A stretch of DNA of 64,000 nt from Mikania micrantha (GCA_009363875.1 CM018686.1:5394001-5458000), one strand, 5' to 3'. Positions 1 through 11,255 are shown, counted from the stretch's first letter. Numbers and translations: made by a program. Notes: a model not told the origin generated them from the sequence alone.

Positions 1-2
1 TT

Positions 3-56
3 TTACGTCAATGTAAATTACATCACGATAAATTACGTCAATGTAAATTACATCAC
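3..56. repeat. Two-copy direct repeat, period 30
   Basis: A segment starting TTACGTCAATG and ending ACATCAC occurs at 3-26 and again at 33-56, identical by eye. Each copy contains an ACGTCA core. It may be the end of an element lying mostly outside the window; no family is recognised. Confidence 0.7.
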
Positions 57-420
57 TGTAATTTATCATTTTTAAAAAAGTTTCAATTAAATTTGTTATA
101 TTTAAGCTCGTTACAATGATGTAAATATAGGACATCTAAAAAAAGTAAAAAAAATTAGTCGAGACTATAACGGAATTAAAGAGAAAAATGAGACGAATAT
201 AATAGTGCAATTTTTTATAAAAAATAATATATTATAAAAAGTTATTAATGTTTAAAAAAGATGGGAGGGAAAACTTATAAAGGTAAAATGACTAAGATGC
301 CCTTTTTAATATTTTAATGAAAAGCTTATGTGTAAATTTATGATTGTTTGAAATGGGTTATGTAGTTGTAGCAAAAGATGAGGGTTATTTTTTATACCCT
401 TCCCTATATATATATTATAC

Positions 421-600
421 TTAAAGGAACGAGCCATATAAGCGACAATCCGAGTAAGCGACAAGCGAGCTTACCTTGGCTTGTTTAGAAACTGAACCGA
501 GCGTGCTCGGCTCGTTCAAAACCGAGCGAAATTCGCCGAGCTTTTTTCGAGTTTTTTTCGAGCTTTTTCCGAGCGAGCGTCGAACGACGAACATGTTGGA
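421..600. repeat. CGAGC-rich interspersed fragment
   Basis: This stretch is much richer in G+C than its AT-rich flanks. It is built from short CGAGC/GCTCG motifs in both orientations, with CGAG spaced by T runs near 545-575. No ORF in it looks real. The motif style resembles non-autonomous transposon debris common in plant genomes, but the family is not identified. Confidence 0.35.
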
Positions 601-1079
601 CAACCCTATATGTTTTCAAACGTTTTACTTTATATAAATATTAAAATAACTCTTTTTTATAAATTATATATAATATTTTTCTGTAAAAATTCATTATAAA
701 CATTCGTATTTAGGAAAATTAAATTTGAAAGTTTTTTTAAATTATACACAATATTTGTCAACATTAATTCTAAACTACATACGTAATAGTAAAAGTTTTT
801 TTATTTTTTATTTTTTATATATATTAAAAATATATATAAAGTGAATTCTAAACCTTGATTAGTTTTTTTTCAAATATTTTAATGACAATTATATGAAAAA
901 AAATTAATTATAAAGATAATGTAATTAATCAAAGTTAAACTCAAAAAGTAATCTTTGATGACTAGAAAACACAATTTTGGTAATTATTGTTTAAAGAACA
1001 CCATTTTAGTACATATTTTACCACAATCACTACTTATTTAAAAAACTCTGGGGGATAGTTACCTCTTCTATATTTTGTT
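601..1079. other. AT-rich intergenic stretch, no feature seen
   Basis: AT-rich DNA with poly-A/T and TATA runs. I see no coding potential, terminal repeats or RNA gene. Confidence 0.5.
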
Positions 1080-1190
1080 AACAACCTAGATGTCTTGTTG
1101 GAATCGGTCTCTATTCCTACGGGGTATAAGTAAGACTGTATACATCTTGCTCTTCTCAGACCCTACCCTACCTTAATTTACAAGGATGAT
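1080..1190 (+). mobile_element. Non-LTR retroposon 3'-tail-like fragment
   Basis: The order of motifs (a CTCTATTCCTACGGGGTA block, then AAGACTGTATACATCTTG, then CTCAGACCCTACCCTA) resembles the conserved 3' tail shared by plant RTE-type LINEs and some SINEs, which runs from a 'ggggta' block to a 'cagaccc' block. No body, poly-A tail or target duplication is recognisable, so only a fragment is claimed. The family assignment is from memory of the motif. Confidence 0.4.
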
Positions 1191-2459
1191 ATACCACATA
1201 TGTTAATATAATCGGAATCTGAAGTTCTTCTTGAGATCCTATATGACATTTTTCAAATGGTTCAACACCTAATTGTAGTAAATAGATGGTATATGACATA
1301 TGAAAAAGTACATTCACATTGCTTGCAAATTAAAAGTGAGAAAAAATTAAACCCCCATAGCTATGTCAAAATATGTATTATGCTCCATCATTAATTCATC
1401 TTCTAAGGCTACAACAATAAAACAATTAACAAAAGATCAAAATAAATGCACTGTCATTAATTATTTTTATGTTACTTGATTATTAGAGGGTACCTAATGA
1501 TATGGATTCACACTTATGTCCAATCGTTCCACCAACCATCTAGCGCCATCTTTCGTTAGTATCGCCACCACAAAGTAACCAATGTAGACGGAAGAAAGCA
1601 CCTATCAAAGTAGATCCTTGGAGGACGAAAAACATCGTCGAAGGGGTGTAGTGCCATCGATATCTGGAAATTACATCTTTGGAGGTGTGAAAAACACCAT
1701 CGGATGGGTGCAGTCATGGGCGGATGTAATAAATTGTGACCGATGTCCCCGGACAACATCGATTTTTAACGTATATGGACATTTATGAACGATGTTTTCA
1801 AATGACATGATAGGTTTTTTCACTAGTGACAGCACTAGTTGTAATAACTAGTGTTGAAAGAACTTTTTTTTTCAATGAAGCATGTGAAGACAGAATTGCG
1901 TAAGAAGATGATAAATGAGTACCTGAATGATAAAAACAACTCGAGAAATTTAAGTCTGATACTATGAAATTAGAGAACACAAATACATTGATATCATTGG
2001 GAAAAAAATCCTAGATCCGTCACTCGGTGCAGTGCCATTGATTTCACTAATTGTCCTCTACGTGATTTCATCTTTAGAAAGCGATCAATTATGTTGGGAG
2101 ATAGAATGAAAAACACACTAAATCAAAATGAAAATATAATAGCTGAAAGATTTCTTCATTCAAATGATTGCCAATGCTGACATAAAAAGAAAAGAAATGA
2201 TAAGGTTTTTTTCGACTAGTTTTCTAAACAGAAAGCAACCTGCTATTTAAATAAAAATAAAACTAACCGAAACACAAAATAATCGGTCATTTATTCCTTG
2301 AATTGCTCGACTTCCAACGTTCCACTATTCCATGGTCAACTTTGTAGAAAACCCGGTCATACTTGTTGAATTAGCCAACACTTAACCAACAAATTACAGC
2401 TCCATTCGTAACACTTTCAAGAGCTTGTTTTTCCAGAGTACTAATCACACAAGCATTAA
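1191..2459. other. Intergenic stretch, no gene seen
   Basis: No coding region is supported. A short cluster of CACTAGT/ACTAGTG motifs lies near 1821-1856, and a run rich in CATCG/CGATG near 1630-1770. Neither could be tied to a known element. Confidence 0.45.
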
Positions 2460-3720
2460 AATAATCTTCACCTATTAGATTGCGCAAATTTGTCTTTACA
2501 ATCTTAAATTTCCATATATGTTTCATCAAATGCAAATAAAACACAAATTTAAATGAGTTTCAAAAAATGTAACATTTTAATTGCTTGATTTTGGGAAGAA
2601 GGGTTTGCGCATTCCTCTTTAACATATTCAAGCACTCTAATGATGGAAGGAAACATATCAATCAAACGTATAAGTGTTTTGCAATGGGAATTCCATCTTG
2701 TATCTGCTGGCCGTACAAAAGAAAGCTCTTAGTTTAATGCACTTTCTGTTTTAAGTATACCACTACCAATTTCCTTTTCCACTCTCTTTTTCTCAATTTC
2801 TCGAAGAATATATGTTATTTTACAAGAAGAGCAAACCACATTCATCACAATGCTTAAATTGTCAAAAAAATATTTCACAACACCTAAATGTTTTTTGCAA
2901 CCGTCACAATGACTAATTGAAGTTGGTGAGCAAACAATGTACATAATATGCCGAGTTATTTTCTTCTAAGATCCTTGCTTTTAACCCATTGAATTCACCA
3001 CATATATTGTTTGCTATATCGTATCCTTGGCCTATCAGCTTTCTAAAATATAACCCATATTTTGCAAAAAAAAACTTGAGGGCTGCTGAAGAGGATGTCT
3101 CCATCACATGTACAAGACCAACAAATCTTTCCTTAACAAGTCCATGTGCATCAACATATCGTAAAACAATTGCCATTTTGTTCTTTTTTTGACACATCAC
3201 TAGACTCATCAATTAACAAAGCAAACACACCATCTCCAATTTCTTTGAAAATTGAATTCGAATTTCTTCCTCGAAACAATTAGCAGCATCCGTTTGAATA
3301 CTTGGAGATAGATATTGATTATTACCTACAGCTTTTGGTAACTCACAAAGTTCCTTGTTATGACGTAGGATTAAGTCCATTATTTCAAAAAACTTTCCTT
3401 GCAAAGAGACTTTTTGCTCTCATCATTACCACAAAACGACAATGCATTTTTCAAACAAAGTCTACAATCATCAGTTGTAGCATTCAGTCGAATTCGATTT
3501 GCATTCCTTATAATATCATCTTGCTTATGAAGTGTAGTGACAATAAAGCAATTTTGATTAAATAGATCTTCACATCTTTTTAAGTGCTTTATTGTGAGCA
3601 CTACCGATATGAGAAACAAATCTCTCTGTTTTATTCCAACTATTAAAACCTTCTTTAATAAATACATCACGTCTACCTTGGTTCCCAATATAATCTGCAA
3701 ATTTGTTTTCTAGAGATTAG
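2460..3720 (-). pseudogene. hAT transposase-like (DUF4371/zinc finger MYM-type 1-like) pseudogene
   Basis: Read on the minus strand from about 3720 down to 2460, three separated frames align in order with the plant hAT-type family annotated as DUF4371 or zinc finger MYM-type protein 1-like. Near 3700-3380 lies the segment ending in a CGNDESKKSLCKESFL-like stretch. At 3212-2913 there is an RYVDAHGLVKERFVG stretch followed by GQGYDIANN, close to the family's GQGYDGASN signature. Near 2715-2590 lies a TRWNSHCKTL...RLIDMFPSI stretch typical of the downstream part of the domain. The three pieces are joined by stops and frameshifts and no full ORF survives. The C-terminal dimerisation domain was not found. 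Terminal inverted repeats and an 8-bp duplication were not identified. This is a decayed transposon or domesticated-gene relic. Confidence 0.7.
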
Positions 3721-4820
3721 TGGAATACGAATGGTCTCAACTACTCCTATAATTTGGAAGAGTATTGGGTCGTTAATTGGACTTGAAAAAAAAACTTAAA
3801 TCTAATAAAGTGGACTAGAAAAAAGTAAGGGGCATGTTAAAAAAAATAGAGCCTACTAGTTTTAATCAATTTTAATGAAAAATTAACATACATGTTAAGA
3901 AGTTGAGTGGTCCCCCCCTTCAAAGCAACATACGTGTAGTCTTTGAAAGTAAAAACAATTTTTTTTGTTCAGGTTCTCAGGCAGAGGAGATCGTTATCAA
4001 TTCGATTAGTCAATCAGTTGTACTAAGCTCTATTCTGCTTTATTTTTATTAAGTAATAACTAAAATTCTAGCACAATTTGTGTTAAAGTAATGATTTGAA
4101 ATTCCATAAGACGCAATTAACTAAAATTTTACAAATCTTAGTTAAAATTTAAAAAAATATTTGTTTGAATGTTCCCTAATAACTTTGACTGTTCTTATAT
4201 ATATGAAGGTCAAGGGATTTGGTATGAAGATGAAGAATCCTATGAGTGAAGCAACTATGGTTGTGTTTTAAGGTGGTCTTTATGAAAATTTCAATCTGTT
4301 AAAGCTATGTATATGTGTTTATCTTGTCCTTTTTTTCTATTTTTTTTTATTTTTTGCATATAAGTCTCATTTGCGGCAAATTTATGCAAATTTTTTCATG
4401 GTTTTAAAAAGCATCATTGTAAAATGAAAATTTGGATTGCATTTGACTACTCTTTGACAGGAGAAGGTTCAAAAGAAAACCCTCATTTTTCAAGAAAACT
4501 AATATCCACCAATCACATAATTTCTAAATATTTTTATTTTTTGCTTTATAAAAGGGTATTTAAGTAAAACTATCATCCATTATTTTAGGAAATTATTATT
4601 TCCAATTAAATGGATATTTAAAATTAAAATCATGGCCCCACCACATCAATGCAAGACGTAATCTCTTCTTTCTTATATACATAATAAAGAAAATATTAAA
4701 TTATAAAATAAATCGAAGTCAATCCCCATCACCAATGTGATTGCGCTGAGACTCTCACCCCTTTACAAAAAGGGTCAGGTTATTTGGACAACTTCTATGG
4801 ATCAATTGACACCACCTAAG
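3721..4820. other. Intergenic stretch, no feature seen
   Basis: AT-rich sequence with no supported ORF, RNA gene or recognisable element. It separates the hAT relic from the palindrome cluster. Confidence 0.45.
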
Positions 4821-4828
4821 TTCATACA

Positions 4829-4942
4829 GGTCGTATGATCCCATACGATCCGTATGGGTGTCAGATTTTGTCAGACTTTGTCAGGCTAATGTCTAGCGGT
4901 TGAAAGTACATACGGGCCCGTATGGCCCTATACGGGCCCGTA
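4829..4942. repeat. Cluster of short palindromes (TACGGGCCCGTA)
   Basis: The perfect 12-base palindrome TACGGGCCCGTA occurs at 4911-4922 and again at 4931-4942, eight bases apart. Upstream, at about 4829-4860, related CGTATG/CATACG words alternate in both orientations. A further TATACGACCCGTA lies near 5088. The two copies can also pair with each other. Function unknown. Confidence 0.7.
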
Positions 4943-5128
4943 TAGGACCAAAATCATAACCAAAATCAAGCAAAACAATTAATAGATTTATCGAATAAAT
5001 TGAAAACACCACATTAGATGGATTTTGCAAGTACAACAGTTATATCGCAGAGAGACTGTATATTAACTTTTTTGGGAACTGTGTACTATACGACCCGTAA
5101 AGATATTTAAAAAATCACATTATATATA

Positions 5129-5907
5129 AACAAAATTACAAATTTGAACCTTTATGTTTCTAACAAATAACAAATATCAACCTTTAACAATATTAATTAC
5201 GCTAAACAACCTTTAAGTATTTAAGTTGTTTCAACTTTCAACCTTTACATTAACCCCGGTTAGATTTACCAGTTAAATCTAGTCATGTACAGAACATGTG
5301 ATGGGTATTCTAGGTATTTTGACCTTTTGTTATTTTTAAACCTAAAACCCACTATTCACGTATCACCGTATCTTATTCAAGAATTTACTCCAAACGGTGG
5401 TGTTCGAAAATTAGGGCTAAATCCCACCGAGAAGTTCACGTGGTTCCTCCGTCTTCGGTTAGTGTTTACCCAGAAGTTCACGTAATTAATTTGTTAGAAA
5501 CAAAAAGGTTGAAATACTCAAAGGTTGTTTCTAACAAATTAATTACGTGAACTTATGGGTGAACACTAACCGAAGACGGAGGAACCACGTGAACTTCTGG
5601 GTGGGTTTTAGCCTTAATTTTCGAACACCCCTGTTTGGAGTAAATTCTTGAATAAGATACGGTGATACGTGAATAGTGGGTTTTAGGTTTAAAAAATAAC
5701 AAAAGATCAAAATACCTAGAATATCCATCACATGTTTTGCACATGACTATATTTAACTGGTAAATCTAACCGGGGTTAATGCAAATGTTGAAAGTAGAAA
5801 CAACTTAAATACTTAAAGGTTGTTTAGCGTACTTAATATAGTTAAAGGTTGATATTTGTTATTTGTTATTTGTTAGAAACATAAAGGTTCAAATTTGTAA
5901 TTTTGTC
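5129..5907. mobile_element. Foldback MITE with long terminal inverted repeats, MULE-like
   Basis: Nearly the whole element is one inverted repeat: a left arm at about 5131-5501 and a right arm at about 5527-5906 are reverse complements with scattered mismatches, around a loop of about 25 bases (5502-5526). The outer ends read roughly RACAAAATTACAAATTTG. TTATATATA flanks both sides (5120-5128 and 5908-5916), which fits the 9-bp target duplication typical of Mutator-like elements, although the AT-rich context makes this weak. It encodes no transposase; the small ORFs on both strands are mirror images of the arms. A transcript would fold into a hairpin of about 370 bp, a likely small-RNA source. 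Confidence 0.75.
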
Positions 5908-5922
5908 TTATATATATTATAA

Positions 5923-5951
5923 CTAGCCTATTGACCCGTGTACTACACGGG
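5923..5951 (-). other. Helitron 3' terminus (hairpin plus CTAG)
   Basis: CCCGTGT (5935-5941), a 3-base loop and ACACGGG (5945-5951) form a 7-bp hairpin. On the minus strand it is followed by eight bases, then CTAG (5923-5926), then T. This is the canonical Helitron 3' end. I did not find a second copy in the array. Confidence 0.7.
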
Positions 5952-6071
5952 GTTGTGTAAAAAAATGTTTATATTTTAACAAACAAACTATATAAACAGA
6001 TGGATATGAGTTTATGTTTATTACTAAAAATAATGAAATGTTTCTATTTTAAAACAGATGTATATGATGAC

Positions 6072-6934
6072 TGTTGGATCGGGTTGCTTAATCTAAACAA
6101 CACTTCACAAGTATTTCTTTCTACAATCTAACAGATGCGGAATGTTCTGTCAGAATAATCTCACAAACACACAAAATGACAAAGTAATAATCTTTGAACA
6201 CTGATAGGAACACAAGAATAATTTCAAGCTCAAGGATATATTTCTCTCAAAGTAAGAAGCGTACAAGCACACTTCAAGCAAACATACAATGGGAGGTTAT
6301 ATAGCCGAGGCTACAACCGTATACACTTAGGAATACAAGTTGGGTATACTAGACAAGTACATAAAGTAAAGCTTATTCTAGTATGTTGAGTGTCTTAACA
6401 GGCTAAGACACTCAGTCATAATCATTATACAAATAGACATTGACTTTATCAAAGACTACTAAATACAAAATACATTTAATGTTGGTGATCTTCAAGGCTT
6501 CAGATAATCTTTTGTATTTAATGCAGCATGGGAGAAGTAAGGTAACTTATATGACTCATTACATGTTGTCTCTATCTTTACTCAGACCAGCATGTCTTGT
6601 GTCAGTACCTTTTTGTACTTTGAACGTGTTCAGCTACAGTCTTTGATTAAGGGATCTTTTCGGAAGTCTTTGTCTTTGTCTTTCTGAGGAAGTTGCTGAG
6701 TAGAGTCTTCGGAAGCATTTGATGGTCGGAAGCTCTGAAGCTCTGAAATCTTCTAAGTGTGGGTCTTCCGAAGCATTTGTCTTGTACAACCTTTGTTAGG
6801 AATAAGTTATCCTTCGGAAGCAATGTTGCTTTCGAAGAGTAACTTCTTCCTTCCGAAGGATGTTATTCTTTGCGGCATTTATACTTGGACAAAATAGGAG
6901 GTTTGGTGAGCATCAGCCTTTATTAGTCTTTACA
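6072..6934 (-). repeat. Sirevirus 3' LTR
   Basis: 863 bp, starting TGTAAAGAC and ending CCAACA on the minus strand. It matches the LTR at 17531-18393 with about eight substitutions by eye. It contains several TTCCGAAG/CTTCGGAAG words, including an imperfect hairpin near 6811-6836. The ORF-like stretch at 6440-6646 is a by-product of LTR sequence. Confidence 0.95.
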
Positions 6935-6946
6935 GTCTCCCCCTAG
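6935..6946 (-). other. Sirevirus polypurine tract
   Basis: On the minus strand CTAGGGGGAGAC directly precedes the 3' LTR, as expected for the plus-strand primer of reverse transcription. Confidence 0.85.
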
Positions 6947-6965
6947 GCTGATGCTACCAAAACTT

Positions 6966-7229
6966 CTAAGGAAGGAACCTTGGCTTCCATGTACCCCTCA
7001 GTACCTGTGCCCTTTTTCTTATCCACCTGATGCCTGTCCTCCCATCTGCTCCATTGTCAGGATTATTGAGAGGCAGCTTATCTAGATCAAGGATATAGGG
7101 TTTGGCCAACATTGTCAGCTGCACAAGATCCACTAGTTTTATTTCTCCATTGTAGTCGGTGAGGATGAATGTATTTTCTTGTGCATTGAAGCTCCAATTT
7201 ACTAAGGGGATATATGAATTCTCATGCAT
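6966..7229 (-). pseudogene. Sirevirus third ORF, C-terminal remnant
   Basis: An open stretch of 87 codons just upstream of the polypurine tract, in a different frame from the ORF fragment before it (7247-9037). It contains a mixed charged/hydrophobic region but no recognised domain. It is probably the displaced end of the third ORF or the untranslated 3' tail; coding status is unclear. Confidence 0.35.
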
Positions 7230-7246
7230 TAGTCTACTGATATCCC

Positions 7247-9037
7247 TTATATCTTCTCGGGATTGTGTAGTTTCTGGAGCTGCTTCTGTTGTGACTTCAG
7301 GTACTGAGAGAAGATGGCAGATGTTCTTCTTTTCCTTCTGGCTATGCTATTTCTTCTTACTAGTCTTGGTTTGTCTTGAGCAGTGGCCTGACTCCTCAGA
7401 ACTCTAGCCTGTTGGGACTCCTCAGCAACCGAGGGTTCTGTTCTCCTCTCACCATCCAGTGTCTGTCTCTCAGGATCAGGGTTTTGTGATGATTGTTTTC
7501 TTGTAGTCTTCTGACCCTTTTTGATCTTGATCACTGAAGAGATTCGCATGTTATCCATAGAAGGACTTGATGGAGGAGATGATTGTTCTTCTTTAGGATT
7601 TAGGGGGAACATTTTGGGGAACATGGCTTTGGTTGCTTCCCCACACATAACCTCTTCTCCCTCTCTGATCCCTGTACCAGAGAGGGGAATTTCTATTCTA
7701 GCTCCTCCCCCTAAACCTAAGCCTCTCAATAGGCTTGCCTTTCGAGCCCTTATTTGCTCGATTGGAAGTAACTCACCTCTGGCAACTTTGGCCTTAATGT
7801 CTCTGATATGCATATCCATGGTTAAGTTCTTCATTGGGCCTAGCTGTCGAGCATGAAATCCATACTCCAGAAGAAAGGCTGTGCACTTGTCTCTGTAGGC
7901 CTTGTTCTTCTGTGTCTTTGTTAGAGCAATCTGGACTTTGAATGCAGCAGCTTCTTGTTCCTGCTGCTGCACTTTGTCCAGCTCGACAACCATATGAGAT
8001 ACCGACCATAGCCATACTTCATCGAAGTCATAGCCTCTCTCTTCGAGCAGAGCAGAGAGTCTAACTCGTTCTTCATCTAGAGAGGTATCTGGCTGGCCCT
8101 TCATTTTCTTTGGTATCCTCTCCTCTTGTTCAGCCTCCTCCTCTGGGGTTAATTTCCTTTTACCTTTATCATCAGCATTTACTTTTACCCCAGAGGCAAT
8201 GTCTCCTGTTGCCTCACCAACTGGTTCATTGGCAGTTGGCTCATCTGAGGAGGAAACATCAAGAATGACTGGGCCTTCGGAATCAGCTGCAGCCTCGGAG
8301 TTAACCTTAGCATTCACTGCCTCCTCCGGTTGACCAACCATCTTGGTTGATTCCTTATTAGAATCCCTAGAGAGCTTAGGAGAAGAGGAGAGGTCTTTGG
8401 CAGCCTCTGTCCCAGAAGGGGACACAAGTTCCATGGATATGGGTTCTCTTTGTGTAGCTTCTTCCAAGGCAACCTGGGCTGCAGTCTCAGAAGGAGACTT
8501 AGTCCCAGAAGGGGACTGATGTTCCAAAGAGACATTTGATGTTTGCTGTTCTGTCTCTTTGGCAACCTCCCTTGTATCCTCAGAAGCAGAAGAAAAGGAA
8601 TTAGAGGAGGAAGAATTAATCCCAAAAGGGGACTGATGTTCCAAAGAGACATTTGATATTTGCTGTTCTGTCTCTTTGGCAACCTCCCTTGTATCCTCAG
8701 AAGCAGAAGAAGAGGAAACTTGAAAGTAAGTACCCAAGAAGTCATCCCATTCAGCAGTCAAGGTGACTATGGATGGGTTAACTTCTTATGCACCCTCCTC
8801 TTCTCTTGCTTCTAATCCTGACCCTACAGTTGATGCATTCTCCCCCTTTTTGGTAGCATCAAGGGAAGTGAAGGTGGCAACATCAGGATCAGGATGAAAA
8901 GGATGTAGAACAACAGGTGGACGCCTCCTGAGATCCAGAATGGTTGCTTCTTTGGTCTGGATCTCAAGCCGCAGGGTAGCCACCTCAGCTTCCAAATGAG
9001 CTACCCTGGCTTGGAGGGAAGTTATTGTGGCCGTCAA
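7247..9037 (-). pseudogene. Sirevirus third ORF, C-terminal part (charged, coiled-coil)
   Basis: Two open pieces in the same frame (9037-8786 and 8761-7247) separated by a stop near 8786. The first has a heptad-like coiled coil (residues about 5-40). The second, 504 codons, begins with a Ser/Glu-rich repeated region, then a Glu/Lys-rich stretch and a helical Gln/Glu/Ala-rich segment, and ends with a basic Arg/Lys-rich tail. It lies in a different frame from the preceding fragment (9061-9657), so at least one frameshift separates them. No transmembrane segment is evident. The third ORF of Sireviruses is often called envelope-like, but nothing in this part supports a surface role. Likely a structural or unknown accessory protein, now broken. 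Confidence 0.6.
8502..8735 (-). repeat. In-frame 117-bp tandem duplication in the third ORF
   Basis: Two near-identical copies offset by 117 bp (for example GTATCCT at 8574 and 8691) encode two copies of a 39-residue Ser/Glu-rich unit beginning near ASEDTREVAKETEQQ. The length is a multiple of three, so the frame is kept. Confidence 0.85.
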
Positions 9038-9060
9038 TTCCTGTGTGGGTGTGCCCTCAT

Positions 9061-9657
9061 CTACCGGAGTAGAATCATGGGGCGATGGAGTACTGAGCCG
9101 AGCTCCTGCACCTCCACCACCAGATGTGGTTTCTTGGCACCCTGGATTCCCTTCATTGAGAAGAACCTCAAAGAAGTCCTCCCCAACATAGGTTGCCGCA
9201 GGTGAGGTCCTAGTGCCTGTACCACTGTCCTGTGGATCTTTATTAAGATCAACAGTAGTGGCAACCTCATCTGCATTGACCCTTTCAGAACTACTGGGCC
9301 AACCTCTGATTGAATAGGCTCTGGGTCAGGAAACCTTGCCTGTAACTGTGTCACCACTCTCATTAAAGTTTGGGTAGTGGGAGAGAGTGGTTCCTCCACA
9401 GCTAGAGCAGGGGTTCCTTGAGCCTGGGTGTAAGTTTGGGTGGGGGGCATTTCTGGATGATATGAACCTGGAGACTTGGGAGACAGTCTCTGATCTAAGG
9501 GAGTTGCTTCATGAGAAGCAGACTCGATTATGGGTGCATCCCTTTGAATATTCTCAGTTATGGTTTGTGACATAAGCTGAGGGCTTTCAGGTTGGTTAAG
9601 GGCAACCGCAGGTTCCAGAGGAAGAAACTGTGGATCAACTGGAGGTGTGGCTGTCAC
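9061..9657 (-). pseudogene. Sirevirus third ORF, middle part (Pro-rich)
   Basis: A 198-codon open stretch rich in Pro, Thr, Gln and Ser, overlapping the end of the preceding fragment by a few bases in another frame. The last third (an Arg/Leu-rich region) looks out of frame compared with the Pro-rich part, so a second frameshift is likely inside it. It connects the conserved N-terminal region of the third ORF to the coiled-coil part. Confidence 0.5.
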
Positions 9658-10601
9658 CTTAGGTGGGACTGTGCCTGGGCAGTCTTTTTCACCTTTTTCC
9701 TTTTAGGATCAGTAGAAGGAGCCTGAGTAACTGTAGAAAGTTGCACAGGGGTTTGTTTGCGTTTGTAAGTAATCTTTATGGGGTGAGGAAGAGAAGTGGA
9801 AGGTGTGGGTTCAACATCTGTGGGGTTAACAGAGTTGTCACCTTCAGGAGTATGTGACTCCATAGATGGAAGAAGGGGAGTGAATTTTCTAGAAAATTGT
9901 GCACCCTGCTTCTTTAATTGTACAAAAACCTTAGAAGCAACCAAGAGCATTTTGTATGTATTCCCAGTTAGAGAGAGGGAAGTTCCCAACTTTTCATGGA
10001 AAATTTGTTGCAAAAACCTGGGATACATGCAAAACTTCTTTGGTGACGTGATATTGTCAACCAAATTATTGAAAATGAAAGCAGAAAAGTTAAATAGTTG
10101 ATTGGAGACCAAACCATGAATAGCCGAAGCTAAGTCAGATGGAATTTGGTCCCAACCACCAGATTTATTGGAAAGATAATGTAAAAACAAATGTATGAGG
10201 TACCTGTAATTATAGGACACTCTACCCTTCAAATATGTTGTTGAAGGAAGAGGACCTTCGTACCCCATCGACTGAAAAGTCGATGCTACCTCATCCTTTG
10301 TGAAAGACATCCTTCCACCGGCATCATTGAGTTTAAGATGCCGACAGACGGTTTCCACAGAAATAACGATAGGATGAGCATCAATGGTGGCAAGAAGAGA
10401 GCGACCATTGGAAGATGAGGAAACAGAACACGATGCCCAAAACTGTTGGTGATGAGATTCATACACCAAGGGCTGAACGGTTAGTACAAAGAAATACCTG
10501 CTCCTTTGAAGAAAGGAGATGATTGGTGCGAAATCGTTATCATGCTCTGCCGATAACTCCGCAGGTACGTTGTGAGCATGTTTGAAAGCAAGAAGATCCA
10601 T
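9654..10601 (-). pseudogene. Sirevirus third ORF, conserved N-terminal domain
   Basis: A 315-codon stretch from the ATG at 10601. It matches the pattern of the conserved plant domain found in the 3' ORF of Sirevirus-type elements. An F...I..FL.RS.....LTV.P.VYE...QQFWAS segment lies near residues 28-57, a MGYEG motif near 112-117, a YLIHLFLHYLS/GGWDQIPSDLASAI region near 134-160, and a FCMYPRFLQ motif near residue 188. In databases this region is often mislabelled by chance similarity. Its biochemical role is unknown, and the envelope-like label is unproven. It is in the same frame as gag and RNase H but separated from pol by about 650 bp. The downstream continuation is frameshifted, so the complete protein cannot be made from this copy. 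Confidence 0.75.
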
Positions 10602-11255
10602 GGCAGTTTGCGATTTTAGGGCACGATTTGGGAGATCAAAGAAAAGAAGATTTCAAAGTGAAACGGTTTGTGAGAATTCGAATGAGCGGGAGACCTTTAT
10701 ATACCTTCGGATTTCAGCATTAAATATAGAGACACATTTAATTTTGAAATCCGGATGTCAGAAAAAGGTCTTCCGATGACAGCTGGTTTCACAATAAATG
10801 TAGGAATTTTCATTAAGTTCAGAATTGCTTCCGAAGATGTGGCTTTCGGAAGGAGTGAATTAGACCAAAAAGTTTTCTGAGGAGTTTTGCTTCCGAAGAA
10901 TAAGATTTATACTATCGGAAGCACTGCTTCTGAAGGATCAGAAGCAATAATTTAGAAGTATAAATTTAATACATCAGAAGCAAGTGCTTCTGAAATGTTA
11001 GATAATTCATAAGGCAAAATGTTCTTCAGAAGACCCCTTCTTCTGAAGAGTACCTTGAGAAGCCTATGCTTCCGAATATAATGTATCGGAAGAGTATTAC
11101 TTCAGAAGGTAATTTAGCTTCTAAAGTGTGAGATCTTCTGACTAAGGAAGAAGTAATTCTTCCGAAGACTTAACCTATCTTCTGCTGAGTAGTTACTCAT
11201 CGGAAGATAATTTAAGTTTATCTGCCGAAGAATTATTTATTCCACATTATTTCAT
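10602..11255 (-). other. Sirevirus spacer between RNase H and third ORF, motif-rich
   Basis: No ORF is supported. The spacer is dense in TTCCGAAG, TCGGAAG and CTTCTGAAG words in both orientations (near 10830, 10845, 10890, 10915, 11070, 11090, 11160, 11200). The same words mark the LTRs. It may hold a promoter or splice signal for the third ORF, or RNA structure. Confidence 0.6.

Noticed and set aside
1821..1856. CACTA transposon end at CACTAGTG words
   Set aside because: No matching second end, subterminal repeats or 3-bp duplication was found.
2989..3565. Plus-strand ORFs over the hAT relic
   Set aside because: The minus strand carries the family motifs; the plus-strand ORFs are antisense by-products.
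5285..5731. Small ORFs on both strands in the foldback element
   Set aside because: The two ORFs are mirror images caused by the inverted arms.
5923..6071. Helitron carrying Rep/helicase
   Set aside because: No Rep or PIF1-like helicase motif was found in the element, so only a non-autonomous Helitron is claimed.
6440..6646. Conserved 60-68 codon ORF found at 6440, 17899, 54939 and 63796
   Set aside because: It is LTR sequence of the Sirevirus family; recurrence follows the LTR copies.
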